Positions 7,003 to 15,825 of a stretch of DNA of 47,815 nt are shown here, piece after piece. Origin of the DNA: FLUQ01 sp031548325 (GTDB taxonomy: Bacteria; Desulfobacterota; Desulfovibrionia; Desulfovibrionales; Desulfovibrionaceae); assembly GCA_031548325.1 (NCBI GenBank), contig JAVBRE010000128.1, forward strand, positions 1-47,815, given 5' to 3'. The notes beneath the pieces are model-generated. The model was not told the DNA's origin and did not search any database. It was given only the letters and a program-made list of their open reading frames with translations. Every line of letters begins with the position of its first letter. Positions within the stretch are counted from its first letter, which is position 1. A program made the translations under genes and the position numbers.

Positions 7003-7826
7003 GCGCGCTTCCTTGCGTGGTCATCGTGGGTCATCGCGGCAAGATGGGCGCCATGTTGGAACGCCGCCTGAACGCCGCCGGCTGTCGGGTTTTCGGCATT
7101 GACCGCGAAAGCGCGGACAGCCGGACTCCCTTTGTCCTTGATCCCAAAAAACTGAAACGCGTTGTTCCCCTCGGCCAGATCGTCCTGCTCTGCGCGCCCG
7201 TATCCGGCCTGTGCGACGTTCTGGCGGCGGTTGCGCCCCGCATGCGGCCCGACCAAATTCTGACTGACATCACCTCGGTCAAAACCTTGCCCATGCGCTG
7301 GATGGAAGAAGCCCACGACGGCCCCGTGGTCGGCAGCCACCCTCTGTTCGGTCCCGACCCGGACCCGGCGGACATGCGCGTGCCCCTGGTGCCGGGCGCG
7401 AAGGCCGGAGAAGAACACCTGGCTCTGACAGAAGGACTGTTTCACGCCATGGGCTGCACGACGTTCAGAACCACGGCGGAAGAGCACGATACGGGCGCGG
7501 GTTTCGCCCAGAGCCTGAACTTCGCCCTGACCGCGGCTTTTTTTGCCCTGCTGGCCCGGCAGGACGCAGCGCGGCCGGGCGGCTTACGGCCCTTTCTGAC
7601 CCCTTCTTTCAAACGCCTGATGGAAGCGGCCCGCAAACACCTGACCCAGGACACGGCCATGTTCTGCGAGTTCACGGCCGCCAACCCCTGTTTTCCCGAC
7701 GTGCTGGAAGCCTACAAAAACACGCTGGCCGAAGCCGGAAGCGGACGGGAGGCTTTGGCGGCCATCGCCAAAGAAGCTGCGATCTGGTATGAGGGCAAAT
7801 CTGGCCGTTGCCCGGATTCAGACTGA
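6999..7826 (+). CDS. tyrA: prephenate dehydrogenase
   Basis: Oxidative decarboxylation of prephenate to 4-hydroxyphenylpyruvate for tyrosine synthesis. The GTG start overlaps the aroA stop (GTGA), continuing the coupled operon. The 275 residues carry an N-terminal Rossmann fold (VVIVGHRGKMG, about 7-17), DITSVK (about 90), the GSHPLFGP motif typical of TyrA (about 109-116) and a helical C-terminal dimerisation part. No ACT domain is fused. The trp genes that follow tyrA in several Desulfovibrio are absent here; rpoZ with its own promoter comes next, so the operon appears to end here. Confidence 0.92.
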   Translation: MSALPCVVIVGHRGKMGAMLERRLNAAGCRVFGIDRESADSRTPFVLDPKKLKRVVPLGQIVLLCAPVSGLCDVLAAVAPRMRPDQILTDITSVKTLPMRWMEEAHDGPVVGSHPLFGPDPDPADMRVPLVPGAKAGEEHLALTEGLFHAMGCTTFRTTAEEHDTGAGFAQSLNFALTAAFFALLARQDAARPGGLRPFLTPSFKRLMEAARKHLTQDTAMFCEFTAANPCFPDVLEAYKNTLAEAGSGREALAAIAKEAAIWYEGKSGRCPDSD

Positions 7827-7838
7827 ATTTGCGACAAC

Positions 7839-7867
7839 TTGACAGTGGGTCCCACATGGCATAGTTG
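7839..7867 (+). promoter_or_regulatory. candidate promoter of rpoZ-dnaJ
   Basis: TTGACA (7839-7844), 17 bases, then TAGTTG (7862-7867). The -35 is perfect and the -10 weak. The spacer contains the palindrome GTGGGTCCCAC (7845-7855), which could be a regulator or heat-responsive site. Confidence 0.45.
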
Positions 7868-7911
7868 TCACTGTTCCGGTATATGCCGGACTATTTTTCA
7901 AGGAGGCCCCC

Positions 7912-8145
7912 ATGGCCCGCATTACCGTTGAAGATTGCCAGGAACGCGTGGACAACCGCTTTCTGCTGGTTCAGATGGCGATCAAACGCGTGCGCCAGTA
8001 TCGTGACGGCTACGAACCGCTCGTCACCTCGCGCAACAAAGAAGTGGTCACCGCCCTGCGCGAAATCGCGGCCGGCAAGATCATGCCCGAGGATCTTTCG
8101 TACTATACGCCCGTCACCGAACCCGTAGAACTCGACAACGATTAA
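7912..8145 (+). CDS. rpoZ: RNA polymerase omega subunit
   Basis: Small subunit that helps assemble and stabilise the beta' subunit. 77 residues, typical size, starting MARITVEDCQ. It contains the conserved core N-RFLLVQMAIKRVRQY (about 12-28), the LVTSRNKEVVTALREIAAG segment (about 34-52) and an acidic tail. AGGAGG six bases upstream of the ATG fixes the start. dnaJ follows after 39 bases, so the two are probably co-transcribed from the promoter at 7839. Confidence 0.95.
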   Translation: MARITVEDCQERVDNRFLLVQMAIKRVRQYRDGYEPLVTSRNKEVVTALREIAAGKIMPEDLSYYTPVTEPVELDND

Positions 8146-8184
8146 TCGTCAAGGCGACGCCGCCGCGCCGCCCCTGTCTTCAGC

Positions 8185-9312
8185 ATGACCACGCAGCGCG
8201 ACTATTACGAAATTCTGGAAGTGGAAAAAACCGCTTCCGGCGAGGACATCAAGCGGGCTTACCGCCAGATGGCTCTCAAGTATCATCCGGACCGCAACCC
8301 CGGCGACGCCGAGGCTGAAACGCGCTTCAAAGAAGCGGCGGAAGCGTACGAAGTGCTGCGCGACGCGGACAAACGCGCGCGATACGACCATTTCGGCCAT
8401 GCCGGTCTGAACGGGGGCGGCTTCGGCGGTTTTTCCAGCAACGAAGACATCTTTTCCCACTTCAGCGACATTTTCGGCGACCTGTTCGGCTTTTCCATGG
8501 GCGGCGGCGCCCGCCGCGGCGGCAGCCGGGCCCAGGCCGGGTCCGATCTGCGCTACAATCTGTCCATCAACCTGCGTCAGGCGGCCAAGGGCGATGAGAT
8601 CACCCTGAAGATTCCCAAAAAGGTCACCTGCCCCGAATGCAACGGCGCCGGCGCGGCCCCCGGCACCAGGCCGGAACCATGCCGCCAGTGCGGCGGCGCG
8701 GGTCAGGTGCGGCACAGCCAGGGATTTTTTCAGATCGCCATGCCCTGCCCGACCTGCCACGGCGTGGGCGAGGTCATTAAAAATCCCTGCCCGCGCTGCA
8801 AAGGCGCGGGCAGAATACAGGACACGCGCGAACTGTCGGTGCGCGTGCCGCCGGGCGTTGACACCGGCAACCGATTGCGCCTGCGCGGCGAGGGTGAACC
8901 CGGCATTTACGGCGGCCCGCCCGGCGACCTGTACGTGGTCATCCATGTGGAAGACGACAAGGTCTTTCAGCGTGACGGCGCCCACCTGCTGCTGACTCAG
9001 GAAATCACCATGATCCAGGCCGCGCTGGGCGACAGAATACAGGTGCCCGGCCTTGACGGCCCCACGGACATGGAAATACCCAAGGGCACGCAGGGCGGCG
9101 AAGTTTTTCGCCTGTCCGGGGCCGGGTTGCCCGTGGTCAACAGCAGCCGCAAGGGCGACCTTCTGGTCGAAATCAAGGTCCTGACCCCCACCCATCTTTC
9201 GAGCCGTCAGGAAGAGCTTCTGCGCGAATTCGCGGCCGCCGAGGAAGACAAGCCCCTGAACAAGGCCAAAAAGGTCTTCAAAAAGGTCGGCAAAGCCATG
9301 GGCTTGGATTAG
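8185..9312 (+). CDS. dnaJ: molecular chaperone DnaJ (type I Hsp40)
   Basis: Co-chaperone that delivers unfolded proteins to DnaK and stimulates its ATPase. All four type I parts are present in 375 residues: the J domain with HPD (about residues 5-70), a Gly/Phe-rich linker (about 72-115), the zinc domain with four CxxCxGxG units (CPECNGAG, CRQCGGAG, CPTCHGVG, CPRCKGAG; about 147-215) and the C-terminal substrate-binding barrels. No clear Shine-Dalgarno sequence precedes the ATG at 8185, so expression may rely on coupling to rpoZ. The stop codon is followed at once by a MITE-like repeat. dnaK and grpE are not in the window. Confidence 0.96.
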   Translation: MTTQRDYYEILEVEKTASGEDIKRAYRQMALKYHPDRNPGDAEAETRFKEAAEAYEVLRDADKRARYDHFGHAGLNGGGFGGFSSNEDIFSHFSDIFGDLFGFSMGGGARRGGSRAQAGSDLRYNLSINLRQAAKGDEITLKIPKKVTCPECNGAGAAPGTRPEPCRQCGGAGQVRHSQGFFQIAMPCPTCHGVGEVIKNPCPRCKGAGRIQDTRELSVRVPPGVDTGNRLRLRGEGEPGIYGGPPGDLYVVIHVEDDKVFQRDGAHLLLTQEITMIQAALGDRIQVPGLDGPTDMEIPKGTQGGEVFRLSGAGLPVVNSSRKGDLLVEIKVLTPTHLSSRQEELLREFAAAEEDKPLNKAKKVFKKVGKAMGLD

Positions 9313-9423
9313 AGCATTTCACACTTGAAATGCTCGCAAGGATTTGTCAGCAAATCCGTGCCGCGAAATAGGCGTAGGCGAGCTTGGCTCGCCGTCAAGC
9401 GACTATTTCAAGCGTAAAATGCT
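9313..9423. repeat. MITE-like intergenic repeat, copy 1 (111 bp)
   Basis: Begins AGCATTT directly after the dnaJ stop codon and ends AAATGCT, so the ends are inverted repeats. Inside are smaller palindromes (ATTTCACACTTGAAAT, GGATTTG/CAAATCC, GCGAGC/GCTCGC). Read in reverse complement it matches the right half of the repeat at 37788-38027 almost base for base. The remaining 9424-9511 carries only the hldD ribosome-binding region. Confidence 0.75.
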
Positions 9424-9511
9424 GTAGAAAGCACAATTGATCCGTTACGTTGTGCGAGTGGCATCCGCCCGCACAACTGAAAAAATCATTCTGCTTCCCA
9501 CAGGAGTACCC

Positions 9512-10483
9512 ATGTACATAGTCACCGGCGGCGCCGGCATGATCGGCAGCGCCATGCTCTGGCAGCTCAACGAGGCCGGCGTCGACGACATCTGGGTGGT
9601 GGACCATCTGGCGGCGTCGGAAAAATGGAAAAACCTGGTCAACCGCCGTTTCGACCGCTACCTGCCGCGCGAGGACTTTTTCGACCTTCTGCAACGGGAC
9701 GCGCTGCCCGGCGGCATTGAGGCGATTTTCCACATGGGCGCCTGCTCTTCCACCACGGAGCGGGATGTCGACTACCTTTTCCGCAACAACCTGGAATACA
9801 GCAAAACTCTGGCCGCCTATGCCGTCGCAAAGGGCATCCGTTTCATCGCGGCCAGTTCCGCCGCCACCTACGGCGACGGAAAACAGGGCTTCGCGGACGA
9901 CGAAGCCGCGCTGGAAAGCCTGAAACCCCTTAACGCCTACGGGTATTCCAAGCATCTCTTCGATCTCTGGGCCAGGCGCACGGGCCTGCAAAGCCGCTTT
10001 GCCGGCCTGAAATTCTTCAACGTTTACGGCCCCAACGAATACCACAAGGGCGACATGCGTTCTGTGGCGGTTAAAGCCTTCGGCCGCATACAGCATACGG
10101 GCGTCATGCAGCTTTTCGCTTCCGACCGGCCGGATTACGCCGACGGCGGCCAGATGCGCGACTTCATCTACGTCAAGGACTGCGCGGCCGTCATGTGGTG
10201 GCTGGCCGGACGCCCGGAAGTCAACGGCCTCTTCAACCTGGGCACGGGACAGGCCCGGACCTGGAACGACATGGCGAACGCCCTGTTCGCGGCCCTGGAC
10301 CGGAAAAAGGCCGTGGACTATATCCCCCTGCCGGAACAACTGCGCGGCAAATATCAGTACTTCACCCAGGCCGATATGGCGAAACTCACGGGCACGGGCT
10401 GCCCGCCGCCGGCCTTTTCGCTGGAACAGGGCATCACCGACTACGTGCGCAACTACCTGCTGCAGGACGACCCCTATCTGTAA
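9512..10483 (+). CDS. hldD: ADP-L-glycero-D-manno-heptose 6-epimerase
   Basis: Last step in making the heptose nucleotide for the LPS inner core; cytoplasmic, NADP-dependent. It is 323 residues and belongs to the extended SDR (RfaD) family: the N-terminal cofactor loop GGAGMIGS (about 6-13), the SSAATYGDG segment (about 116-124) and the catalytic YGYSK (about 149-153) are present, as is RDFIYVKDCA (about 215). The start is the ATG at 9512 with AGGAG five bases upstream; an in-frame extension upstream would overlap the repeat and lacks family similarity. It is convergent with the DUF1667 gene, the two stop codons being two bases apart. Confidence 0.94.
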   Translation: MYIVTGGAGMIGSAMLWQLNEAGVDDIWVVDHLAASEKWKNLVNRRFDRYLPREDFFDLLQRDALPGGIEAIFHMGACSSTTERDVDYLFRNNLEYSKTLAAYAVAKGIRFIAASSAATYGDGKQGFADDEAALESLKPLNAYGYSKHLFDLWARRTGLQSRFAGLKFFNVYGPNEYHKGDMRSVAVKAFGRIQHTGVMQLFASDRPDYADGGQMRDFIYVKDCAAVMWWLAGRPEVNGLFNLGTGQARTWNDMANALFAALDRKKAVDYIPLPEQLRGKYQYFTQADMAKLTGTGCPPPAFSLEQGITDYVRNYLLQDDPYL

Positions 10484-10485
10484 AA

Positions 10486-10884
10486 TCAAACGATGCGGGC
10501 GACCTCGCGGGTGGCGATGACGTCCGTGCCCGCGCCCGCGGGGTTTTTCACTACGATCTGGCCGATATGCACGGGCGCTTCCAGAACAACATCGCGGACC
10601 GCATCCGCCACCTGCCGGATTTTGTCCAGCGGGACCGGGCTCTGGGTTCGCACGCTCGCGCAGAGATAATCGCCGTTTCTGACAAGAACGCTCAAGGCGA
10701 TGGTCCGCATGGGCTCCTCGATTTCCTGGCGGATCCATTTTTCCCCGCGCTGACAGGTAAAGCCTTCCGCCCTGATCAGCCTGGGCGGCGCGTCTTCCCT
10801 GCCGGGCACGTATTCCGCGTCGATGGCGCAACCCGTCGGGCAGACCACGCAGACGAATTCCGCCTGTATCGTATCGCTGCTCAT
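10486..10884 (-). CDS. DUF1667 protein, small iron-sulfur-like partner of the flavoprotein pair
   Basis: 132 residues of the DUF1667 family, found almost always next to GlpA-like and pyridine nucleotide-disulfide-like oxidoreductases. The N-terminal part has CVVCPTGC (residues about 12-19) and a later Cys-rich FTCQRGE (about 42-48), a four-cysteine set that suggests a metal or iron-sulfur site; the C-terminal half is a small alpha/beta domain. No signal peptide. The ATG overlaps the stop of the preceding gene by four bases, so it is the last gene of the TRAP/dehydrogenase operon. By position it may pass electrons from the two flavoproteins, but its biochemical role is not established. Confidence 0.85.
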   Translation of the reverse strand: MSSDTIQAEFVCVVCPTGCAIDAEYVPGREDAPPRLIRAEGFTCQRGEKWIRQEIEEPMRTIALSVLVRNGDYLCASVRTQSPVPLDKIRQVADAVRDVVLEAPVHIGQIVVKNPAGAGTDVIATREVARIV

Positions 10885-12164
10885 CGTACCCGCACCTCCA
10901 GCGTCTTCACGGTTTTCAGATCAACGCCCGATGCGGCGAGTTTGCCGAGCCCCACCCGCACCATTTCCGCCGGATGAAGCCTGGCGTGTTTTTCTTCCCG
11001 CAAAGGCGAGCCGTCAGCCAGAATTTCCACGATGCCGTGCCGGGCGGGCGCCAGAACGCGAAAGGACAGAAAACCGGTCATATCGTGAAAATCAGCGCCG
11101 GCGCGGATCGTATCCGGCAAAACGTAGCGTACGCCTTTTCCGGAAACGACCCGTACGCGGCGCCCCGACTCCGTCCTTTTCTCGACGTGGGCGGCGGCGC
11201 ACGCGCCGGCGCGTGCGGCCTCCTCGGACACCCAGTCCACAAGGTCGTGCACGTGCAGCGCGTTGCCGCAGGAAAAGAGGCCGGACACGCTCGTCATGCA
11301 GCAATCGTCCACTTTCGGCCCGCCGGTGACGGGATCGAGAACGACCCCTGCTTCGCGGGCCAGTTCATTTTCCGGAATAAGCCCGACGGAAAGCAGCAGC
11401 GTGTCACAGGGCACGAAGCGTTCCGTGCCCGGAACGGGATTGCGCGCTTCGTCCACTTCGGCCACGCGCACGCCTTCAAGCCGTTCCATACCGACGGTTT
11501 CGACAACCGTGGTGCTCAGATAGAGCGGGATGCCGTAGTCCACGAGGCATTGCTGGATATTGCGGGGCAGCCCGCTGGAATAGGGCAGCAGTTCGAAGAC
11601 GGCTTCGACGCGCGCCCCTTCAAGGGTCATGCGGCGGGCCATGATCAGGCCGATGTCGCCGGACCCGAGAATAACCACCCTGGCGCCTGGCATGATGTTT
11701 TCCATGTTCACGAAGTTCTGCGCCGCGCCCGCCGTGTACACGCCCGAGGGCCGGTGGCCGGGTATGGAAAGCGCGCCCCGCGCCCGTTCGCGGCAGCCCA
11801 TGGCCAGAACCACGGCGTCGGCCTGAATTTCCCGCAATTCTCCGGATCGGGAGAGCAGCAGCTTTCTGCCGGCCGAGAGATTCAGGACTATGGTGTTCAG
11901 CATGACGTCGACGCCAAGGTCATGCAGGCGGGCGATATCCCGCGCGGCGTATTCCGGGCCGGAAAGCGCCTCCTTGAAGCGGTGCAGGCCGAAACCGTCG
12001 TGAATGCACTGGTTCAGAATGCCGCCGAGCCGCCTGTCGCGCTCAATGAGCAAAACATCCGCGCAGCCGGCTTCTTTGGCGGCAATGGCCGCGGCCAGTC
12101 CGGCCGGACCGCCGCCGATCACTACAACGCCGCGACGGGCTGTTTTTGCCTTGGGGCTCGTCAT
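10881..12164 (-). CDS. NAD(P)/FAD-dependent oxidoreductase (pyridine nucleotide-disulfide type)
   Basis: 427-residue cytoplasmic flavoprotein. It has an N-terminal FAD-binding Rossmann loop (GGGPAGLAAA, about residues 18-27), a second NAD-binding loop (VVILGSGDIGLIMARR, about 164-180) and a C-terminal region with a GCRER loop and the late Cys-containing GLFSCGN segment (about 300). No CxxxxC redox-disulfide is evident, so it is not a thioredoxin-reductase type. In related three-gene sets it forms a complex with the GlpA-like protein and the DUF1667 protein. It overlaps both neighbours by four bases, showing tight coupling. A role as the electron-transferring subunit of a hydroxy-acid or glycerol-3-phosphate dehydrogenase is inferred from context. 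Confidence 0.85.
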   Translation of the reverse strand: MTSPKAKTARRGVVVIGGGPAGLAAAIAAKEAGCADVLLIERDRRLGGILNQCIHDGFGLHRFKEALSGPEYAARDIARLHDLGVDVMLNTIVLNLSAGRKLLLSRSGELREIQADAVVLAMGCRERARGALSIPGHRPSGVYTAGAAQNFVNMENIMPGARVVILGSGDIGLIMARRMTLEGARVEAVFELLPYSSGLPRNIQQCLVDYGIPLYLSTTVVETVGMERLEGVRVAEVDEARNPVPGTERFVPCDTLLLSVGLIPENELAREAGVVLDPVTGGPKVDDCCMTSVSGLFSCGNALHVHDLVDWVSEEAARAGACAAAHVEKRTESGRRVRVVSGKGVRYVLPDTIRAGADFHDMTGFLSFRVLAPARHGIVEILADGSPLREEKHARLHPAEMVRVGLGKLAASGVDLKTVKTLEVRVR

Positions 12165-13693
12165 GGCCTGACGCCTCCTTTCCGGCTTTCCCCGTATTTG
12201 TGGGCCAACCCCGTGAACATGTAAGAGCCTCCGCCCCGCATGCTGTAATTTTCCGGCCCGTAGCCGTACTCGTCCCGCAGCATCCGCACGATGCGCGGCA
12301 CGCAGAAGCCGCCCTGGCAGCGGCCCATCATGGCCCGCGCGCGGTATTTGATGCTCATCATCGTCCAGGCGCCGAGCGGATTTTCGATGGCGTCCCGGAT
12401 CTCTTTTTTCGTGATCTGCTCGCAGCGGCAGATAATCTCGCCGTACTCCGGTTCCGAACGGATCAGATCCAGACGCTGTTCCAGCGGCAGGTGCGAGAAG
12501 TGCCCTACAAAACCGGGCCGCTCGGCGACAAAGTCGTCGCGGCGCCTGAGCTCGATGCGCCTGCCCACAAGATCGCGCACTTCCTGGGCGATGGCCGGGG
12601 AACTGGTCAGCCCCGGACTTTCGATGCCCTGGAGCCGGATGAAGCCGGAAACCGCGGTCTCCTCGACGGTGAAGTCGGCGTTGCCTCCGACTTCCGGCGG
12701 GGTCTGCTTCGGACGATTGCCCGAAAAATTGCGGATGAAGTCGCTCGCCGCCAGGTCCGGCAGCAGGCGCAGGCCTTCGCGTTTGAGGTCACGCATGATC
12801 GCCGCTGTGGCGCGGTAGTCCTCCCGGTCCTCGTCCGGAATGTACTGGGCGCTGGGGCCGATGAGGATATTGCCGTCCACCGTCGGCGTAAGATGAATGC
12901 CCAACCCCGGATCGTTGGGACCAGGCACCGGATAGATCAACGTTTTGAGCGAACCGTCGAGCCGTTTGTCCAGAACGAAGTACTCGCCCCGACAGGCCCA
13001 GATAACGCCGTCGTCGACGCCGACCATGCGGCTGATTTCATCCGCATGCAGGCCCGCGGAATTGACGAACACGCGGGACCGGAAGCTGCGCTTCGCGCCA
13101 TCCTTCAGGTTGGTCGCTTCCACCTGAAAGCGTCCGGTTTCGTTCTCGCGCACGGAGATCTTCTCCGCCTTGTGGCAGAGATGATAGACGACGCCGTTGG
13201 CCTGCGCATTTTCCGCCAGCGCTATGGTCAGACCGTAGGGCAAAATGATGCCGCTCGACGGCGTCCACAGACCGAGAATGCCCTCAATGCCGGGCTGGAT
13301 TTTCTGCATGGCGGCGTTGTCCATCAACTCCATGCCCGGCACACCGTTGGCCTCTCCCTGTTCGCGCTGTTTGTGCAGCCCCGGCAGATCCTCTTTGGTC
13401 AGGGCCACGGTCAGCTTGCCGATCCGTTTGATGGGCACTTTCAGAGCCGCGCAGAGCTCGTCCATCATGGCGTTGCCCCGCACGTTCAGTATGGCCCGCC
13501 GCGTCCCCGGCTTGTAATTGATGCCCGAATGCACGACGCCGCTGTTGCGGCTGCTCGTGCCGAGAGCCACGTCCGGCTCCTTTTCGAGCACGCCTATTTT
13601 CAGGTCGTAACGCGCCAGCTCGCGGGCAATGGCGTTACCCACGACGCCGGCGCCGACGATAAGCACATCGTAGCTTTCAGTATCCTTTTTCAT
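12161..13693 (-). CDS. GlpA/LhgO-like FAD-dependent dehydrogenase with C-terminal [2Fe-2S] domain
   Basis: 510 residues. The N-terminal DAO-type flavin domain begins DVLIVGAGVVGNAIAREL; the stretch SSRNSGVVHSGINY (about 47-60) strongly resembles the FAD-binding region of L-2-hydroxyglutarate oxidase (LhgO) and GlpA. The C-terminal part (about 400-470) has CRCEQ and a later GRCQGGFC, the four-cysteine pattern of BFD-like [2Fe-2S] domains found at the end of anaerobic glycerol-3-phosphate dehydrogenase GlpA. The likely reaction is oxidation of a 2-hydroxy acid or glycerol 3-phosphate with electrons passed to the partner subunits. The start is the ATG at 13693, with GGAGG eight bases upstream, in preference to a GTG at 13714. 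The gene sits between the TRAP permease and its flavoprotein partner. Confidence 0.85.
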   Translation of the reverse strand: MKKDTESYDVLIVGAGVVGNAIARELARYDLKIGVLEKEPDVALGTSSRNSGVVHSGINYKPGTRRAILNVRGNAMMDELCAALKVPIKRIGKLTVALTKEDLPGLHKQREQGEANGVPGMELMDNAAMQKIQPGIEGILGLWTPSSGIILPYGLTIALAENAQANGVVYHLCHKAEKISVRENETGRFQVEATNLKDGAKRSFRSRVFVNSAGLHADEISRMVGVDDGVIWACRGEYFVLDKRLDGSLKTLIYPVPGPNDPGLGIHLTPTVDGNILIGPSAQYIPDEDREDYRATAAIMRDLKREGLRLLPDLAASDFIRNFSGNRPKQTPPEVGGNADFTVEETAVSGFIRLQGIESPGLTSSPAIAQEVRDLVGRRIELRRRDDFVAERPGFVGHFSHLPLEQRLDLIRSEPEYGEIICRCEQITKKEIRDAIENPLGAWTMMSIKYRARAMMGRCQGGFCVPRIVRMLRDEYGYGPENYSMRGGGSYMFTGLAHKYGESRKGGVRP

Positions 13694-13710
13694 CCGAAGC
13701 CCTCCGCTTG

Positions 13711-15705
13711 TCACGACACCGTTTCGGATTCAGGCTTCGAAACGGCCGGCATTCTTTGCAATAAATAAATCCCGGCACAAATTGCAAGCCCCAAGGCGTC
13801 AGTCACAAGGCCGGGGAAGATGAGCAGACAGGCCCCGACAAAAAGCAACAGGCGGAAAAAAATGTTCATCGGTCTGTTGATATAGCCCTGCATCGCCGCA
13901 GAAGCCGCAATGACGCCGATGAGAGCCGTCGCCGCCGCGATCGCGACGGCGGTCATGTCGTCGCCCACAAAAAGCAGAGCCGGCGAGTATATGAAGGTGA
14001 AAGGAATGATGAACCCCGGCAGGGCGATGCTGAAGCCCCGCCAGCCGACCTGCGAGGGGTTCTGGCCGGAAATGCCCGCCGCGCCGTAAGAGGCTATGGC
14101 TACCGGAGGCGTGAGGTTCGAAAGACAGGCGAAGTAATAGCAGAACATGTGGGCGGCGAGCGGATTAACGCCCATGGTCAGCAGCGCCGGGGCCGCGATG
14201 GTGGCCGTGATGATATAGCAGGCCGTGGTCGGCAGCCCCATGCCCAGGATGATGCAGACGACCATGGTCAGGATGGCGGTGAACAAAATGCTTCCGGCCG
14301 CGATTTCCACAATGCTGTTGCCCAGAACAAGGCCGAGCCCGCTCAGGTTGGTAATGCCGATAATGATGCCGACGACCGCACAGGCGATGCCGACGCTGAC
14401 GCACTGCCGAGCGCCGGATTCAAGCGCGCGCCGGAAAGAGATAAGCGTCTCTTTCGCGGTCTTTTTGTAGACGCTGACCGCCAGCGTGACCAGAACCGAA
14501 CTGACGATACCGTAAAACGCGGCGTAGAGAGGCGTGCGCCCGATCAGAAGAAGGTAAACTATCACGGTAATCGGGATGGTATGGTACCCCTGGCGCCGCA
14601 TGACCACCTTCACGGAGGCGATGCGTTCGCTGGGCGTGAGCCGCATGCCCAGTTTCTTGGCCTCGATGTGGACGTAGGCATACTGGGAGATATAGTAGAG
14701 GATCGCCGGAATGGCGGCGGCGATCATTATCTGCGAATAGTGAACGCCCAGATACTCGGCCATGATGAACGAGGCCGAGCCCATGACGGGCGGCATGATC
14801 ATGCCCCCTGTCCCGGCGGCCGCGACGAGAGCCGCCGAAAAGACGGGTTGAAAGCCGGCGGACCGCATCATGGGGATGGTGAACGTTCCCGTGGCGGCGA
14901 CGTTGCCCACAGCGCTGCCGTTGATAGTGCCCATCAGCCCGCAGGAAACTATGGCGACCTTGGCTTCGCCGCCGATGGTGCGGCCGGCCAGGCACATGGA
15001 CAGGTCCTTGATGAACTCGCCCATCCCCGTCTCTGCCAGGAACGCGCCGAACAGGATGAACAGGAAAATGTAGGTGGATGAAACGCCCAGGGCGGTGCCG
15101 AAAATACCCTCGGAAGAAAGGAAGATCTGATAAATGATGCGCCGCAGCGAAAACCCGGTGTGCCCGAGTACGCCGGGAATATATTCGCCCCAGAGCCCGT
15201 AAGCCAGAAAGACCATCGAGAGGATCATGAGCTCCTTGCCCACGGTCCGTCTCGTGGCCTCAAGGGAACACACAATGGCGATGCCGCCAAAGATGTAGTC
15301 TCTGGTGATGGCGCGGCCCCGAATGCTGAATTCGTCGAAATAGAAAAGAATGTATAGACTTGAGGCCAGCGCGAGGGCAAGCCAGACAAGATCGAAAAAG
15401 GACGGCGCGGCGCCCTTGGCTTTCTTGCCGAAGGCGGGATAGAGAAGGAACGTGAGCGCCATGAGAAAGGCCAGGTGGATACTGCGGTGATGCATGGCCG
15501 GCAAAATCCACAGGCCGGAAGATGTGACCAGATGGTAGACGGACATCGCCATGGCCACAAAAGCGACCAGCTTTGCCCATCCGCCGGAGGTCGTGCGGAA
15601 ACTCGACTCCTTGTCGATTTTCTTCAACACCTCCTGCGCTTTTTCCTGTGATATTTCCTCGACCGCTCCCGCGGGAGGCCGGGCCTGCAAGTTATCGTTA
15701 GCCAT
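13711..15705 (-). CDS. TRAP transporter fused permease (4TM/12TM)
   Basis: 664-residue membrane protein combining the small (DctQ-like) and large (DctM-like) TRAP permease subunits. There are roughly four to five hydrophobic helices in the first 180 residues and more than twelve in the rest, with the conserved GTINGSAVGNVAATG segment (about 300) and MGLPTTACY (about 495). The first 45 residues are hydrophilic and cytoplasmic. TRAP systems import organic acids using the Na+ gradient. The start is the ATG at 15705, eight bases after AAAGGAGG; an upstream extension lacks membrane character. The substrate-binding partner lies upstream after a hairpin. The C-terminus ends 17 bases before the GlpA-like start, linking transport and oxidation. 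Confidence 0.9.
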   Translation of the reverse strand: MANDNLQARPPAGAVEEISQEKAQEVLKKIDKESSFRTTSGGWAKLVAFVAMAMSVYHLVTSSGLWILPAMHHRSIHLAFLMALTFLLYPAFGKKAKGAAPSFFDLVWLALALASSLYILFYFDEFSIRGRAITRDYIFGGIAIVCSLEATRRTVGKELMILSMVFLAYGLWGEYIPGVLGHTGFSLRRIIYQIFLSSEGIFGTALGVSSTYIFLFILFGAFLAETGMGEFIKDLSMCLAGRTIGGEAKVAIVSCGLMGTINGSAVGNVAATGTFTIPMMRSAGFQPVFSAALVAAAGTGGMIMPPVMGSASFIMAEYLGVHYSQIMIAAAIPAILYYISQYAYVHIEAKKLGMRLTPSERIASVKVVMRRQGYHTIPITVIVYLLLIGRTPLYAAFYGIVSSVLVTLAVSVYKKTAKETLISFRRALESGARQCVSVGIACAVVGIIIGITNLSGLGLVLGNSIVEIAAGSILFTAILTMVVCIILGMGLPTTACYIITATIAAPALLTMGVNPLAAHMFCYYFACLSNLTPPVAIASYGAAGISGQNPSQVGWRGFSIALPGFIIPFTFIYSPALLFVGDDMTAVAIAAATALIGVIAASAAMQGYINRPMNIFFRLLLFVGACLLIFPGLVTDALGLAICAGIYLLQRMPAVSKPESETVS

Positions 15706-15762
15706 TGGAATCCTCCTTTGCAGTATGCGAATACCCCCGAGCGGATACGGCGCGCGGGACAG

Positions 15763-15788
15763 GGCGCTTCCGCTCTCGCGAAAGCGCC
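15763..15788 (-). promoter_or_regulatory. intercistronic hairpin between TAXI protein and permease
   Basis: The stem GGCGCTT/AAGCGCC (15763-15769 with 15782-15788) has three further inner pairs and no T-run on the minus strand. Hairpins here commonly protect the upstream mRNA, allowing more binding protein than permease to be made. Confidence 0.5.
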
Positions 15789-15825
15789 TTTTGTCTCCGC
15801 GCGTCACGTGCGGACGCTTTTTGAG